Part shown: piece after piece, positions 1-9,404 of the stretch
Layout of the letters: the number at the start of each line of letters is the position of its first letter
Position numbering within the stretch: the first letter of the stretch is position 1
Source: Rhipidocladum racemiflorum
Lineage: Eukaryota; Streptophyta; Magnoliopsida; Poales; Poaceae
Reading direction: 5' to 3'
Assembly: GCA_036346355.1 (NCBI GenBank)
Contig: CM070580.1
Coordinates: forward strand, 63,318,854-63,382,853
DNA length: 64,000 nucleotides
Program-made: the position numbers and the translations under genes
Notes under the pieces: generated by a model
Databases searched by the model: none
Seen by the model: the letters and a program-made list of their open reading frames with translations, nothing else
What the model was told of the DNA's origin: nothing

Positions 1-780
1 TAATGGTAGAAACTTACTTTGTATCAACCTGCATATTTTTAGGATTTGCAAACACCTTAAGTCTTGTTCAGTACACAATGTATTCAATCTTGCTATATTC
101 ATTGTTTTAATGAAGGAATAGAATATTTCAAGGATACCTATGTTGACGCAAATTACGAGGATAATGACCATGTTTCTATCTAGGTTTTACCTTGTCAGTT
201 GCCTGTAGAGAAATGGGTAGTTGGGCAAACAGATAAAGTTATCTTTTGGTTTGCAATAGATAATTGTAAGAAATGTTTCCGTTATAATTGTAAAAAAATA
301 TAATGTATGGTTATGATTGTAATTTATATATATACATATTAGAAATTGATCATAGAACTAATACAGAAAATATATTTACAACATATTTTTTTTATGATAC
401 TCAATGATGCAACATCTCATATAGTGGCGTGTAATGGTAGTTTTCTGGACCAACGCTTCGGGCGGTGTCAGGGGTGCTCTGGCGCTTCTGATCCGCCTGT
501 CTGGCTGTCTCCACTCTCCATACACTTTGCATTCTATCGTATCTATCTCCAGCATCCCCTCTGTCTACCAGCCAGTAACTAGTATCTCTGCAGTGAGTGT
601 ACGGACGCTAGCTCGCTAGCTATAGGCTACAGCTTTTTATTTGCTGCTGCAGACAACAATAACGAGCTATTAAAGATCCAGTCGATCCTTGACTTCGAAG
701 AGAAAGAACAAGCAAGCCCAGCCCGGCTGGACGTCCCGATATAAACGGGTATTGTTTTTTTTTTTTTTTTTTCCGTATTC
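1..780. other. intergenic, no gene seen
   Basis: AT-rich DNA without a convincing coding region, RNA gene or paired element ends. Short open frames around 346-619 show no recognisable domain. A poly-T run lies near 749-771. Confidence 0.5.
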
Positions 781-1385
781 TGATCTATATTTTTATTGGA
801 TTTAGAATCGGATACGGGCTAGCTGGATATAGATATAAATCCAGGCTAATCGGGATACAGATACGGGATAGATATGTGACAGATTCGGATCGGAAACAGA
901 TAAAGATATACAGATAATGCATGCATATATAGAGTAATATATTTTGAATTAAGCCATACAGGTACATGACCATAGTAGTAAGTTATATATCAATCAAACC
1001 CAATATACGTCATAGAAAGAATATGCTACTTTAGGATTAATAGAACCAACTAATTGTTACTATAATTGGGCTCTCTATGGAAAAAATGAGATAAAATGGG
1101 CTGGGCCTTGCTAATATCCGAATAGAAAATCCAAATATCCTATCCGAATATCCGAATAGAAAATCCGAATATCCTATCCGAATACCCGAATAGAAAAAAT
1201 CCAGATATTCGAATATCCGGATCCCGTCCCGTATTTGCCGGATATTGGCTGTTTCTTATCCGATCCTGTATCCGAATTAAGTATCCGAACCCCGTCCCAA
1301 ATCCGACCAGATAGTCAAATCCGGTCCCGTTTCTGGTCCCGGATCGAACAGAAATTATCCGACCCGTAGCCATGCACATTGACAA
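781..1385. repeat. degenerate ATCCGAATA-type repeat tract
   Basis: From about 1117 to 1300 the words ATCCGAATA and AATAGAAAATCC recur at short, irregular spacing. The flanking stretch 781-900 has a looser set of GATAC/GGATA words of the same flavour. No coding sense is seen; minus-strand frames through here are low-complexity. It looks like a decayed tandem array or an element tail. The class is not identified. Confidence 0.5.
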
Positions 1386-2026
1386 GGAGGTGGATAGATG
1401 GATATTGGATAGGGCTTCCGTAGGCTTGCAGTAGCACTAGCAGCAGAGTACTCGACCACTGGTATTCTTTTCGTACAAATTTAATAGAAGTATAAGGGAA
1501 GAGGACTAAACTATCTATAATTTTATTTTTAAGTACTATATTCTTGTACGTATGCATGTAGTGTAAAGCTAAATATTTATTAAAACTATAAAGAAAATAT
1601 CGCACTAATTTTATATTAAAATATAAAATATATCTTATATTAAACAAAACTATTTAAAAAATAGAGCCAACATTTTTAGAGGGAGGGAGGGAGGGTGGGA
1701 GGGAGTACTGTTAATTTGGGGCCAAAGTAAGGCAGCAAAAACATTAATCGCGCGTCAAAGCAGCAAGTTATTTATCCTGCAGGCTGGGCTGGGCTGGGCT
1801 AGAGCCTGAGGCTGGCTGAGGCGCTGAGCTGAGCACTTGATGGCAATCACAGGCGCCAATCTACCGAGAGAGAGAGACGTCGCTTTTTACCTCCCATTAA
1901 TCCCATGCCTGCAGGCATGCCTACACATGATGACATGAGATGCCATTCAATAAGCCTCCCAGCACTTCTTCCCTCCTCCCCAGGAAACCCTTCTCCACCA
2001 TCCCATCTCCATCTTCGATCTCTTCT
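1386..2026. other. Dof gene upstream region
   Basis: No gene is seen. Notable simple sequence: a GGGA-rich run at about 1679-1706 and repeated GGGCT at 1783-1800. This is presumably the distal promoter of the Dof gene that starts at 2113. Confidence 0.45.
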
Positions 2027-2032
2027 TATATA
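2027..2032 (+). promoter_or_regulatory. candidate TATA box of the Dof gene
   Basis: TATATA inside TCTTCTTATATACACAC, about 86 bases before the chosen ATG at 2113 and embedded in a CT/CA-rich leader. The spacing suits a plant TATA box with transcription starting near 2060. The call is by position and motif only. Confidence 0.55.
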
Positions 2033-2112
2033 CACACACATACACCTCCCTAGCCACCATTCATTTCTTGTGCCCTTGATTGGCCAGCTGCTGCGCTGAG
2101 AGCTCTGTACTA

Positions 2113-3123
2113 ATGGCATCGACCGCGGTGGCGGCGGGCGACGACGCGGTGGGGCCGCGCAAGGGTACGGGGTGTGGGACGCCTCCTCCGCCGCCGCCGC
2201 CGCCGACGGAGCAGGGACTGCGGTGCCCGCGCTGTGACTCGCCCAACACCAAGTTCTGCTACTACAACAACTACAGCCTCAGCCAGCCGCGCCACTTCTG
2301 CAAGACGTGCCGCAGGTACTGGACCAAGGGCGGCGCGCTCCGCAACGTCCCCGTCGGCGGCGGCTGCCGCAAGAACAAGCGCTCGCGTTCTGCGGCCGCC
2401 GCCGCCGCCGCGGCTGCCTCCTCCCGCATCTCGCTCAACCTGCCGGTGGAGAGTATTAGTATGGCCGCCGACCCATCGACGGCCTCCGCGAGGCTGGGCT
2501 TTTTTGGCGGCGGGCCGATGTCGTCGCCGCTCGGCGGCGCTGCGGTTGACTTCCAGGGCGCAGTACGCATGCTACCGCTGCCCCGGCTCCACTCTCCGGT
2601 CGTCAGCCAGTACGTACCGCTGGGCGAGTGGCCCTCGAGGGCGCCGGAGGACATTACCTGCGCAGGCAACGGTGGTGCAATAAACGGGGGTCAGGCGGCG
2701 GTGAGCAGCACCATCGCGTCGTCCATCGAGTCGCTGAGCTTCATCAACCAGGACCTGCACTGGAAGCTACAGCAGCAGCGGCTCGCTACCATGTTCCTCG
2801 GCCCGCCTAGCTCCGCTTCCCACGTCGACGGCAGCGGCAGCATAACAGCCGCCGCACACGGAGGAGGCGGCTCCTTTCTGCAGATGGCAGCGGCGTCCAG
2901 CATGGAGGCCGTGCCGACGGCGACATCATGGTTCATGGACAGCACCTACGCGCTACCTTCCCCACCCCCAACTGCTGCTGCCGTGGCCACCACCAGCAGC
3001 AATATCAACAGCGGCCGGAGTAGCGGCGGCGGCGAAGACAACGGCACGTTGAACAACAACAACGGCTGTGGCAGCGCAATACCTCCGTGGGGCGACATTT
3101 CGACGTTCGCGATGCTGCCCTAG
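2113..3123 (+). CDS. Dof-type zinc-finger transcription factor
   Basis: A 336-residue protein of the plant-specific Dof family, whose members are nuclear factors that bind AAAG core sites through a single C2C2 zinc finger. The finger is complete: Cys38, Cys41, Cys63 and Cys66 give the CX2CX21CX2C pattern, with the family hallmarks [17 protein letters not shown] and [20 protein letters not shown], followed by a basic KNKRSRS stretch suitable as a nuclear signal. A proline run (about residues 24-31) precedes the finger. The C-terminal two thirds is low-complexity (Ala, Ser, Gly, Asn runs) as is usual for the family, and ends in a [11 protein letters not shown] tail. The ATG at 2113 is the first after an in-frame TGA at 2077-2079; no intron is needed. 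Very GC-rich codon use is typical of one class of grass genes. The family is certain; the orthologue is not assigned. Confidence 0.95.
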   Translation: MASTAVAAGDDAVGPRKGTGCGTPPPPPPPPTEQGLRCPRCDSPNTKFCYYNNYSLSQPRHFCKTCRRYWTKGGALRNVPVGGGCRKNKRSRSAAAAAAAAASSRISLNLPVESISMAADPSTASARLGFFGGGPMSSPLGGAAVDFQGAVRMLPLPRLHSPVVSQYVPLGEWPSRAPEDITCAGNGGAINGGQAAVSSTIASSIESLSFINQDLHWKLQQQRLATMFLGPPSSASHVDGSGSITAAAHGGGGSFLQMAAASSMEAVPTATSWFMDSTYALPSPPPTAAAVATTSSNINSGRSSGGGEDNGTLNNNNGCGSAIPPWGDISTFAMLP

Positions 3124-3450
3124 TCCGGCGACGACAACGCGGATCCGGAGGAAGGGTTCAAACTTTCCAGAACTGATTCCAAAGGAGTTGATCTTTCTCT
3201 AGCAGGGCTAATTTATTACTATTAATTAACTAGTGATCTCTAAGACTCTAACTGGGTTGGGATATTAATTAATTGTTAAGTGGTATATTTGTCACAACAT
3301 TCTAATAAACAATATCCATGTATGATGGCATGGTCTTTCTCTCTTTTTCTTTCTTTGTGTTCTTTTTTCACTTTTGTTCATTCATTCATCCATGCATGCA
3401 TGTTGTTATATGTCATGTGGATTATTAGTGTTCCACCTAGGTTGTATCCA
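3124..3450. other. Dof 3' flank
   Basis: Presumed 3' UTR and flank of the Dof gene. It turns AT-rich soon after the stop and shows no further coding region. It ends at the left target duplication (3440-3450) of the adjacent MITE. Confidence 0.5.
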
Positions 3451-3712
3451 TGGTTTCGAATTTCAGCAAAATTTCACCAAATTTTGGTGAAATTTGTTTA
3501 TTTCGATGGATCCCGAAATATATTTATTTCGGTTATATTTCGTGGGTTTATTTGATTTTCTCTAAAAAAAATTAATTTTTGGTCAAATTTTATCTAAAAA
3601 ATAAAATTTCGCTCAAAGTTTGTAAAAAAAAAACAAATTTTTAGACAACCATCTCGTCTCGAAATTCCACCAAAATTTCCGAAATAACTTTTAAACTGAA
3701 ATTCGAAACCTT
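3451..3712. mobile_element. MULE-type MITE with 11-bp target duplication
   Basis: A 262-bp non-coding AT-rich element. The left end reads TGGTTTCGAATTTCAG and the right end CTGAAATTCGAAACCTT, a perfect 15-bp inverted match (GGTTTCGAATTTCAG) just inside the ends. It is bracketed by a direct duplication GGTTGTATCCA at 3440-3450 and 3713-3723. A long target duplication (9-11 bp) with AT-rich inverted ends points to the Mutator superfamily; 9 bp is the usual size, so the exact end is uncertain by 1-2 bases. Confidence 0.75.
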
Positions 3713-3723
3713 GGTTGTATCCA

Positions 3724-4238
3724 GCCTTACTTTTCGCTTACATGCAAGCTAGCTGATGAGATGGATTGAAGTGTTCAAAGTATGCTTAATTAATCTAGCT
3801 ATGGAATTCTTGTTCTTTTCGGTACAAGGTTCACAGTTGTCATGCTAGGTAGCTAGCTAGCTATCTCATGCATGTTCTTGCATGCATGCGAATTCAGTCC
3901 GATCGATCCATGCAGTTGCAAATGCAGCTGTAGCGAGCACTGTTCCTGTGGGTGTGAGCTGTACGCGTCCCGCCAACCTCCAGTGGCATCAAACGAAGTG
4001 CCTGTGATCGATGATGGTAGCCAGTGTATGCATGCGCTGAGAGGGCAGGCGAGTTTAGTCACGGGAATCCTACGTACGTAGAGCTAGCTAACCCGGAGTA
4101 CAAGCCGCACAAGTGTAGCTTGCTAAGTTAATCTAAGCTGCAAAATCTGGGTACTCTCCTGTACATGGAAAAGTGCAACTCACCCATCAGGCCATCATCA
4201 ACCACTGAATCCCACTACTAGTCTCTCTCTCTCTCTCT

Positions 4239-4285
<47 letters not shown>

Positions 4286-4633
4286 CTTTCCAGATCCTAT
4301 GATGCAGGAAGTAGCAGCACATTCCGGTCTGCCAAACTGGAGCCCTAAACCAGTAATGGCTTGACGGGCCTGTCAGAGCCTTTTAACTCAATCCCCTATA
4401 TATGATCAATGTGAGAGAGAGGATGGATAGTTCCCAATGAAGGCTCCTTTTTCGTCTTCCCGGTAAGATTCTTCCATTCCTGGGAGTATCACCGAAGACC
4501 GACAGGCAGCCATTAATAGCTCTGTGAGATCGTGAACGGGAGCAAGCAACTAAACCTTTAGATCAATACTAGCTAGCCAGTGATGGAACTGCAAAATTCC
4601 AACGGGAATATGCATGTTTCACACGCACAGTTT
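3724..4633. other. intergenic with simple repeat
   Basis: No gene is recognised. Contains the TC/GA inverted microsatellite at 4221-4282 and several GCTAGCTAG words. Short open frames on both strands at 3853-4081 are Cys/His-rich by composition but match no domain I know. Confidence 0.4.
4221..4282. repeat. (TC)n-(GA)n inverted microsatellite
   Basis: A run of TC dinucleotides changes at a TAGA pivot into a long run of GA dinucleotides, so the single strand can fold back on itself. Simple sequence, likely length-polymorphic. Confidence 0.9.
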
Positions 4634-4910
4634 TCTCTACTATTCTAAAGCAGCACTTGGTGGCAGTGGTTCGTTCTTCCCACGTTATTAATTACCGCTT
4701 AATTGCCCTGCTTAATTGCCCTATTTAATTGCCCTGCTTAATTGCCCTACGCAAGAAACGAAGCGTTGCTTTAATTAGCCAACTTTCGCAAGAAACGAAG
4801 CGTTAAAGATAGATGTTTGATCTTGTGAAATAATTTTTTTTATTTTTTAATTTTTATTTTTCGTTATCAATTTTGTTTTTCGTAGCAACGCACTGGCATG
4901 TACAGTATAT
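4634..4910 (+). mobile_element. decayed non-autonomous Helitron-like copy
   Basis: Starts with TCTCTACTATTCTAAAG and runs to a 3' GTAGCAACGCACTGGCA. It is the same family as the minus-strand copy at 51421-51680, sharing GCAAGAAACGAAGCGTT and repeated TTAATTGCCCT words. The 3' CTAG terminus and the A/T target dinucleotide are not preserved here, so the right boundary is approximate. Confidence 0.65.
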
Positions 4911-5965
4911 TCTTATGTAATAGTTTTATAGCATCATAAATGCAATACATATTTAAAATTTGCTAAAAGTATAATACAAATAATTCTAAGGTCACTAGCA
5001 CACCAATGGTCATCTCTAACGCCTCATCTCATACGGTTTTGATTTTTTTGTGAAAATCTATCCGCGAAGGCTCAAAGAAAATTACGCTAAAACTACCACA
5101 GACAAATAGTTTTAGGCAACTATCTGTGATAGTCGTGGATTATCTATAGCCTTATGATGTGTCATCTTATCACATATGGATTTTTCAAAGAAGTCGTCTG
5201 TGATATTTCATAGACGGTTGTGAAAACAACTCGTATGTGAAAGTAAAATTATCACAGATGGTTTTACGTTGAAACCACCTGTAATAACTTGAGCATATAC
5301 AAATTGGGAATCACGCCAGTTGCTGTGAGAACATTATACGCTCTTCGTCTCCCCGTTGCATCTTCATATTCTTCTCAAACATCGCATCCACTGCTATTTG
5401 GGAATCATTTTGGAGGAGTCTGAAAGAGGCCATAGACAATCCAAGCTTCTTTGTCATTTCCTCATCATCTCATTCCTTCGGTTCGTTCACTCCTCTTCTT
5501 CACTTTGTATTTTGGTCATTGGTAGTTTTTTTTAACAATCCGTTGATATACCTCTCGCCTTTGTGTTATGGTGGGATTCATAGTCCTTTTGCACCATCTG
5601 TATCTTAGTAGAAGCTTTACTTATTTGGTCATAAGATCCATATACATTTGGTCAGAATATTTATACACATTGTAAAATAATATTTTTATTTTGTTGTAAC
5701 AGGTTACCATATTCTAGTGCTATTTTCTAACTATCATGTTATGTTGGAGTGCAAATAACAGAAAATGACTTTCTTTTTTGTCTTTCTTAATAATCTATGT
5801 AGTAGGTTCAATTATGTAGTTTTTTTTTTTAAAAAAAATCATTCATGTAGCCATAGATCAAACCTTGATAGTAATGACTATTTTTGAAATATATTTAGCA
5901 GATGGCAGGATCATCATCCAATGGATTTGTAGTTACAATGTCGAGTTGCACCTCTAAAATGTTGG
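4911..5965. other. CACTA-like debris and unassigned DNA
   Basis: Around 5085-5300 there are alternating direct and inverted words such as ATCACAGATGGTTT and TCTGTGATA, which resemble the subterminal repeats of CACTA elements; no CACTA terminus is found for them. From 5300 to 5965 nothing recognisable was seen apart from poly-T and poly-A runs near 5820-5840. Confidence 0.4.
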
Positions 5966-6305
5966 CACTACTATAGAAATGGTCATCTTGGTCGGTTATT
6001 TTTTGTCATTTGGGTCAGTTTTGGTGGCAATACAAAGTCCTTAGACAGTGATGACGAGTGGCTATCACGGGCAGTTTTTGCCCGATAAAGATACACATTA
6101 TCTGGTCGGTTCCAATCTCAGAACCGATCCAGAAGACCAATTACCTCTATCAGTTCCTATCTCGGAACCAATAGAGATAATTATGAATCTCTATTGTTTT
6201 CACGATGATAACCAATAGACACATCCTCATGATCTCTTTTAGTTCTTATATCAGAACCGATAGAGATTAGTGAATTGTCTCTATCAGTTTGACACTCGAA
6301 ACCGA
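5966..6305. mobile_element. left fragment of an outer CACTA element
   Basis: Begins CACTACTATAGAAATGG at 5966 and continues with inverted/direct copies of TCTCTATCGGTTC and GAACCGATAGAGAT, a subterminal repeat set different from that of the element at 6306. The same repeat set resumes at 18560-18615 after the 6306-18559 insertion, so this is probably an older CACTA element split by the younger one. No matching right end was found. Confidence 0.6.
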
Positions 6306-6735
6306 CACTACTACAGAATGACACATTACTATCGCTTCATCTGTGTCGGTTCTAAGCTTTTGACTTCAGAACCGATTGTGATAAGTATATTCCATTTGGA
6401 AATCTTGGTAACAGGTTATCACAATCGGTTCTGAGAGCGAACCGATTGTGATACGATAATAATCCCAATCGGTTCTAGATAAGAACCGATTGTGATAATA
6501 ATTTTGTTATCACAATCGGTTTTTATCTAGAACCGATTGTAATAAGTAGGTATTAGCACAATCGGTTTTGGGAAGAAACCGATTGTCCTGAGCACAGGGG
6601 TTATCACAATCAGTTCTTTTCCAGAACCGATTGTAATGAGAAGGTATTATCATAATCGGTATTGGGAAGAAACCGATTGTGATGAGCACAGGGGTTATCA
6701 CAATCAGTTCTTTTCCAGAACCGATTGTGATGATT
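6306..6735. repeat. left subterminal repeat array of the CACTA element
   Basis: About a dozen alternating direct and inverted copies of AATCGGTTCT and GAACCGATTGTGATA. In CACTA elements such arrays are where the accessory DNA-binding protein is thought to bind. A ~75-bp unit beginning near 6525 is repeated near 6625. Confidence 0.85.
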
Positions 6736-7344
6736 TTTAACAACAGAATGCCTGGTTCCATTAGGTGCAACCAAGAGCAGTTCAACGAAACATAGTTTTT
6801 GTGAGATCCTTCACTCACACATTTCCTCTTCAGGAAGAAGAAAAACAAACTCCAACACGGCCGCTCTGCTAGAATCCCAACACAGACCTCTTGTACCCTT
6901 CATTCATGCTTTAATATTTGTGCAACTTGTATTTTCGGACGATGAACAGTACCGATCTGCTAGAATCCCAACTCGCGGTTCAACTCTCAGACAATTTATA
7001 TAGACACATGTAGTGATGCAAATTATATATAACATTATAGTAGCATGCATGCAGCAGATAATAATAATATATATACCATTCCACACATTATACTTGTTTT
7101 TTTGATCAATAGGACATGAAACATTTTAACTTGGAACAACAGAACATTATAAAGATACAATCCACAAAAATATAAAAGAGACTCAAAATAGAGTGTAAAG
7201 GCAGCCGAATAGACTTCATCTGCACTAGGCCAAAAACCCTAATATATTAAACAAGCTGTACTTCATTACAATATATCACCACATCCATTGTTTATAATTA
7301 TTAAACATATAAAGGGGGACTGCATTACTCCTAATATATTAAAT

Positions 7345-7899
7345 TTACGACTCGCGGCTCTCGCCCGAGTAACCCGAGTCAACCGAGTCACCCGAGTCAC
7401 CCGAGTCGCCAGAGTCGGTGTCGCTGGAGACTACGCGGACTAGTGATGGTTCATCCTCCGATGATGAACCCGATCTATACGAGGCACCGGTCCCTATGGT
7501 GATCGGCGCGTAGTACTCCGCCTCCTCCTCCTCCTCCTTCTCCTCGTCCTCCTCCTCCTCCTCCTCCTCGTCGTCGTCTTCCTCGTAGTCGTCGTCGTCC
7601 TCCTTGTCGTCGTCTTCCTCGTAGTCGTCGTCGTCCTCCTCCTCGTCGTCGTCCTCCTCCTCGTCGTCGTCGTCGTCGTCGTCGTCTTGATCGCCATCTC
7701 TGGGGCGCTTCCTGCTGCCTTTGGAGGCGCCCGGATGGGGTGAGGCGCCAGGAGGGACGTCGGGAGACAGGTGGGGCGTTGGCGCCACGCCGGAGTGAGG
7801 CGCCGGAGGCTGAGGCGGTGCTGTCGGCGGCGGTGGAGGATCGTACGGTGACTCCACGGTGGAGTCAGACCTTGCCGGAGAAGGAGGGGGCGCTGCCAT
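7345..7899 (-). CDS. acidic low-complexity protein inside CACTA element
   Basis: An uninterrupted 184-codon frame, read right to left from the ATG at 7899. Residues ~1-60 are Pro/Ala-rich, followed by a basic patch SRKRPRDGDQ. Next comes a run of roughly 65 Asp/Glu residues with occasional Tyr, and last a Ser/Asp/Gly tail with repeated DSGDSGDSGD. No enzymatic domain is recognised. The frame lies between two subterminal-type repeat arrays and runs opposite to the transposase. Trinucleotide repeats can keep long frames open by chance, so expression is not proven; the basic patch followed by an acidic domain resembles nuclear or chromatin-associated proteins, which is inference only. Confidence 0.45.
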   Translation of the reverse strand: MAAPPPSPARSDSTVESPYDPPPPPTAPPQPPAPHSGVAPTPHLSPDVPPGASPHPGASKGSRKRPRDGDQDDDDDDDDEEEDDDEEEDDDDYEEDDDKEDDDDYEEDDDEEEEEEEDEEKEEEEEAEYYAPITIGTGASYRSGSSSEDEPSLVRVVSSDTDSGDSGDSGDSVDSGYSGESRES

Positions 7900-7904
7900 T
7901 GCTG

Positions 7905-8215
7905 CGGTCGAAAGGAGAAAAGTCAGACCTTGCAGAGAAGAAAGGAGCTATATGAAAGAGAAGAAAGGAGCCATTGCTGCCATTGCCGGAGGAGTCAGAC
8001 CTTGCAGCAGAGAAGAAAGGAGCTATATGAAAGGAGTTATATGTTTGAACGCGATCAGACCTTGCAGTAGTCAGACCTTGCCGGAGGAATGGAACGCGAT
8101 CAGACCTTGCAGCAGTCAGACCTTGCCGGAGGAATGGAACGCGATCAGACCTTGGAAGAGTACTACCGATGATCAGAAAGGAGCTATATGAAAGGAGTTA
8201 TATGTTTGAACGGTC
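7905..8215. repeat. degenerate tandem repeats upstream of the acidic ORF
   Basis: Words GATCAGACCTTGC, CTTGCCGGAGGAATGGAACGC and GAAAGGAGCTATATGAAAGG recur several times in tandem. On the minus strand this lies directly before the acidic ORF, where a promoter would be. Confidence 0.7.
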
Positions 8216-8239
8216 AAATTGGCGGGGAAGCCGAGGGGG

Positions 8240-8465
8240 TGGATTAATATCCGTATCGTTTCATATCCCGAACCGACTGTTATGACTTAAGTTATTGCAG
8301 TCGGTTCTTTTTGAGAACCGACATAGATACATTATCTGTGTCGGTTCTATAAAGAAACCGACAGTGTTGAGGATCCAAATTATCACAGTTGGTTTTACAT
8401 ATAAGCGACGGTGATAACTAATTAATCACAAACGATTCTTCTATAGAACCGATTGTGATGAGGCT
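8240..8465. repeat. internal subterminal-type repeat array
   Basis: Alternating AGTCGGTTCT, GAACCGACATAGATA and AACCGATTGTGATG words like those at the element ends, but about 1.9 kb inside. Together with the array at 12790-13055 it divides the element into blocks. Confidence 0.75.
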
Positions 8466-8910
8466 CGCTAGGTTTTATATGTACCGTCTGGACTCGGGAA
8501 TGAACTTATTAACTCTCGTCGAGTTGGTTCGCTAGGCGATTTCTCTATTTTCCAGCCTATCTTACCTGTGGCTTTATTCAAAAGGTGGGCCCCATTCCTT
8601 CGAATCCCTTCAATTTTGTATTAACGTACATTATTCGATTTTGATTTGGTCTCATTAGCAGAGTGTATGGTGGAGGAGATCAGTGCGTTGAAGGTCTCCG
8701 TTAATTGAAACCCTAGCTAGCTTGATCAGGAGCTAGATTTCCCCTCGTTTGTGGTTTTCCTCGAAAGGTGACCAGCATTAATTCTTAGAAATCTCTTCAA
8801 TATTGCAGTAGGACTTAAATTAATTTTTTTTATTTGGTGAATGTGTACATTACATGTCATAATTGTTTTAATATAATTAATATGATCAATTATATAGTAG
8901 TTAATTAGGC

Positions 8911-9295
8911 TGCGTAACCTATGCGTCTCCCGTTCGAGGGTGCTTGTTTATAAGTATGCTAAAATGGCATATTTATAAATAAGCAGTCTCGAATTGTCCA
9001 CGTTTTTTGGACAGTTCGAGGATATGTGGCTCGGGCAAGTTCCTAAGTTTGTTGTACAAAGCTGTAGAAAGTTTCGGCGACATCTCCTGGCGGTGTTCTC
9101 CGAATACACATCCTCTTGACATGTTGTCGATACGTGTATTTGGAGAACAGTGAAGATCTTTAAATTTTCTCTAAAGTTTGTACAACATCTTAGGAACTTG
9201 CTCGAACCACATATCCTCGAATGGGATTAGGACCTAACCTAATTAGAGATTAGGAGTCATCGTTGGTACGTACGTACTTAGTCGGTCTACAGATA
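8911..9295 (+). promoter_or_regulatory. hairpin-forming leader, copy 1 (before TNP2)
   Basis: A ~385-bp segment repeated almost exactly at 14182-14569. Inside, CTCGAATTGTCC pairs with GGACAGTTCGAG. A longer pairing joins TCGAGGATATGTGG...AAGTTCCTAAG on the left with CTTAGGAACTTG...CCACATATCCTCGA on the right, with TTGTACAAA and GGAGAACA inner arms. A CAG/GTGACC-like donor near 8766 and a TTGTAG acceptor directly before the ATG at 9405 suggest this copy may lie in a 5' UTR intron; that is inference. Confidence 0.7.
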
Positions 9296-9404
9296 TACGT
9301 TTCTTTAAGATCATTCAACAAAACAACTTTGTTTTCGGGTTCAACCCTTCTTTTATTTCATTGATTAGGGCATTATTAATTTATTGTTTGCGGTTTACTT
9401 GTAG

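Noticed and set aside
2080..2112. Extending the Dof protein 11 codons upstream to a TTG
   Set aside because: TTG is not an expected plant start; the first ATG after the in-frame TGA is at 2113.
2061..2945. Long frames on the opposite strand and in other frames of the Dof gene
   Set aside because: High GC content opens all frames here; only the + frame with the zinc finger has family motifs.
7494..7697. Thr/Arg repeat frame overlapping the acidic ORF
   Set aside because: A shifted reading of the same trinucleotide repeats.
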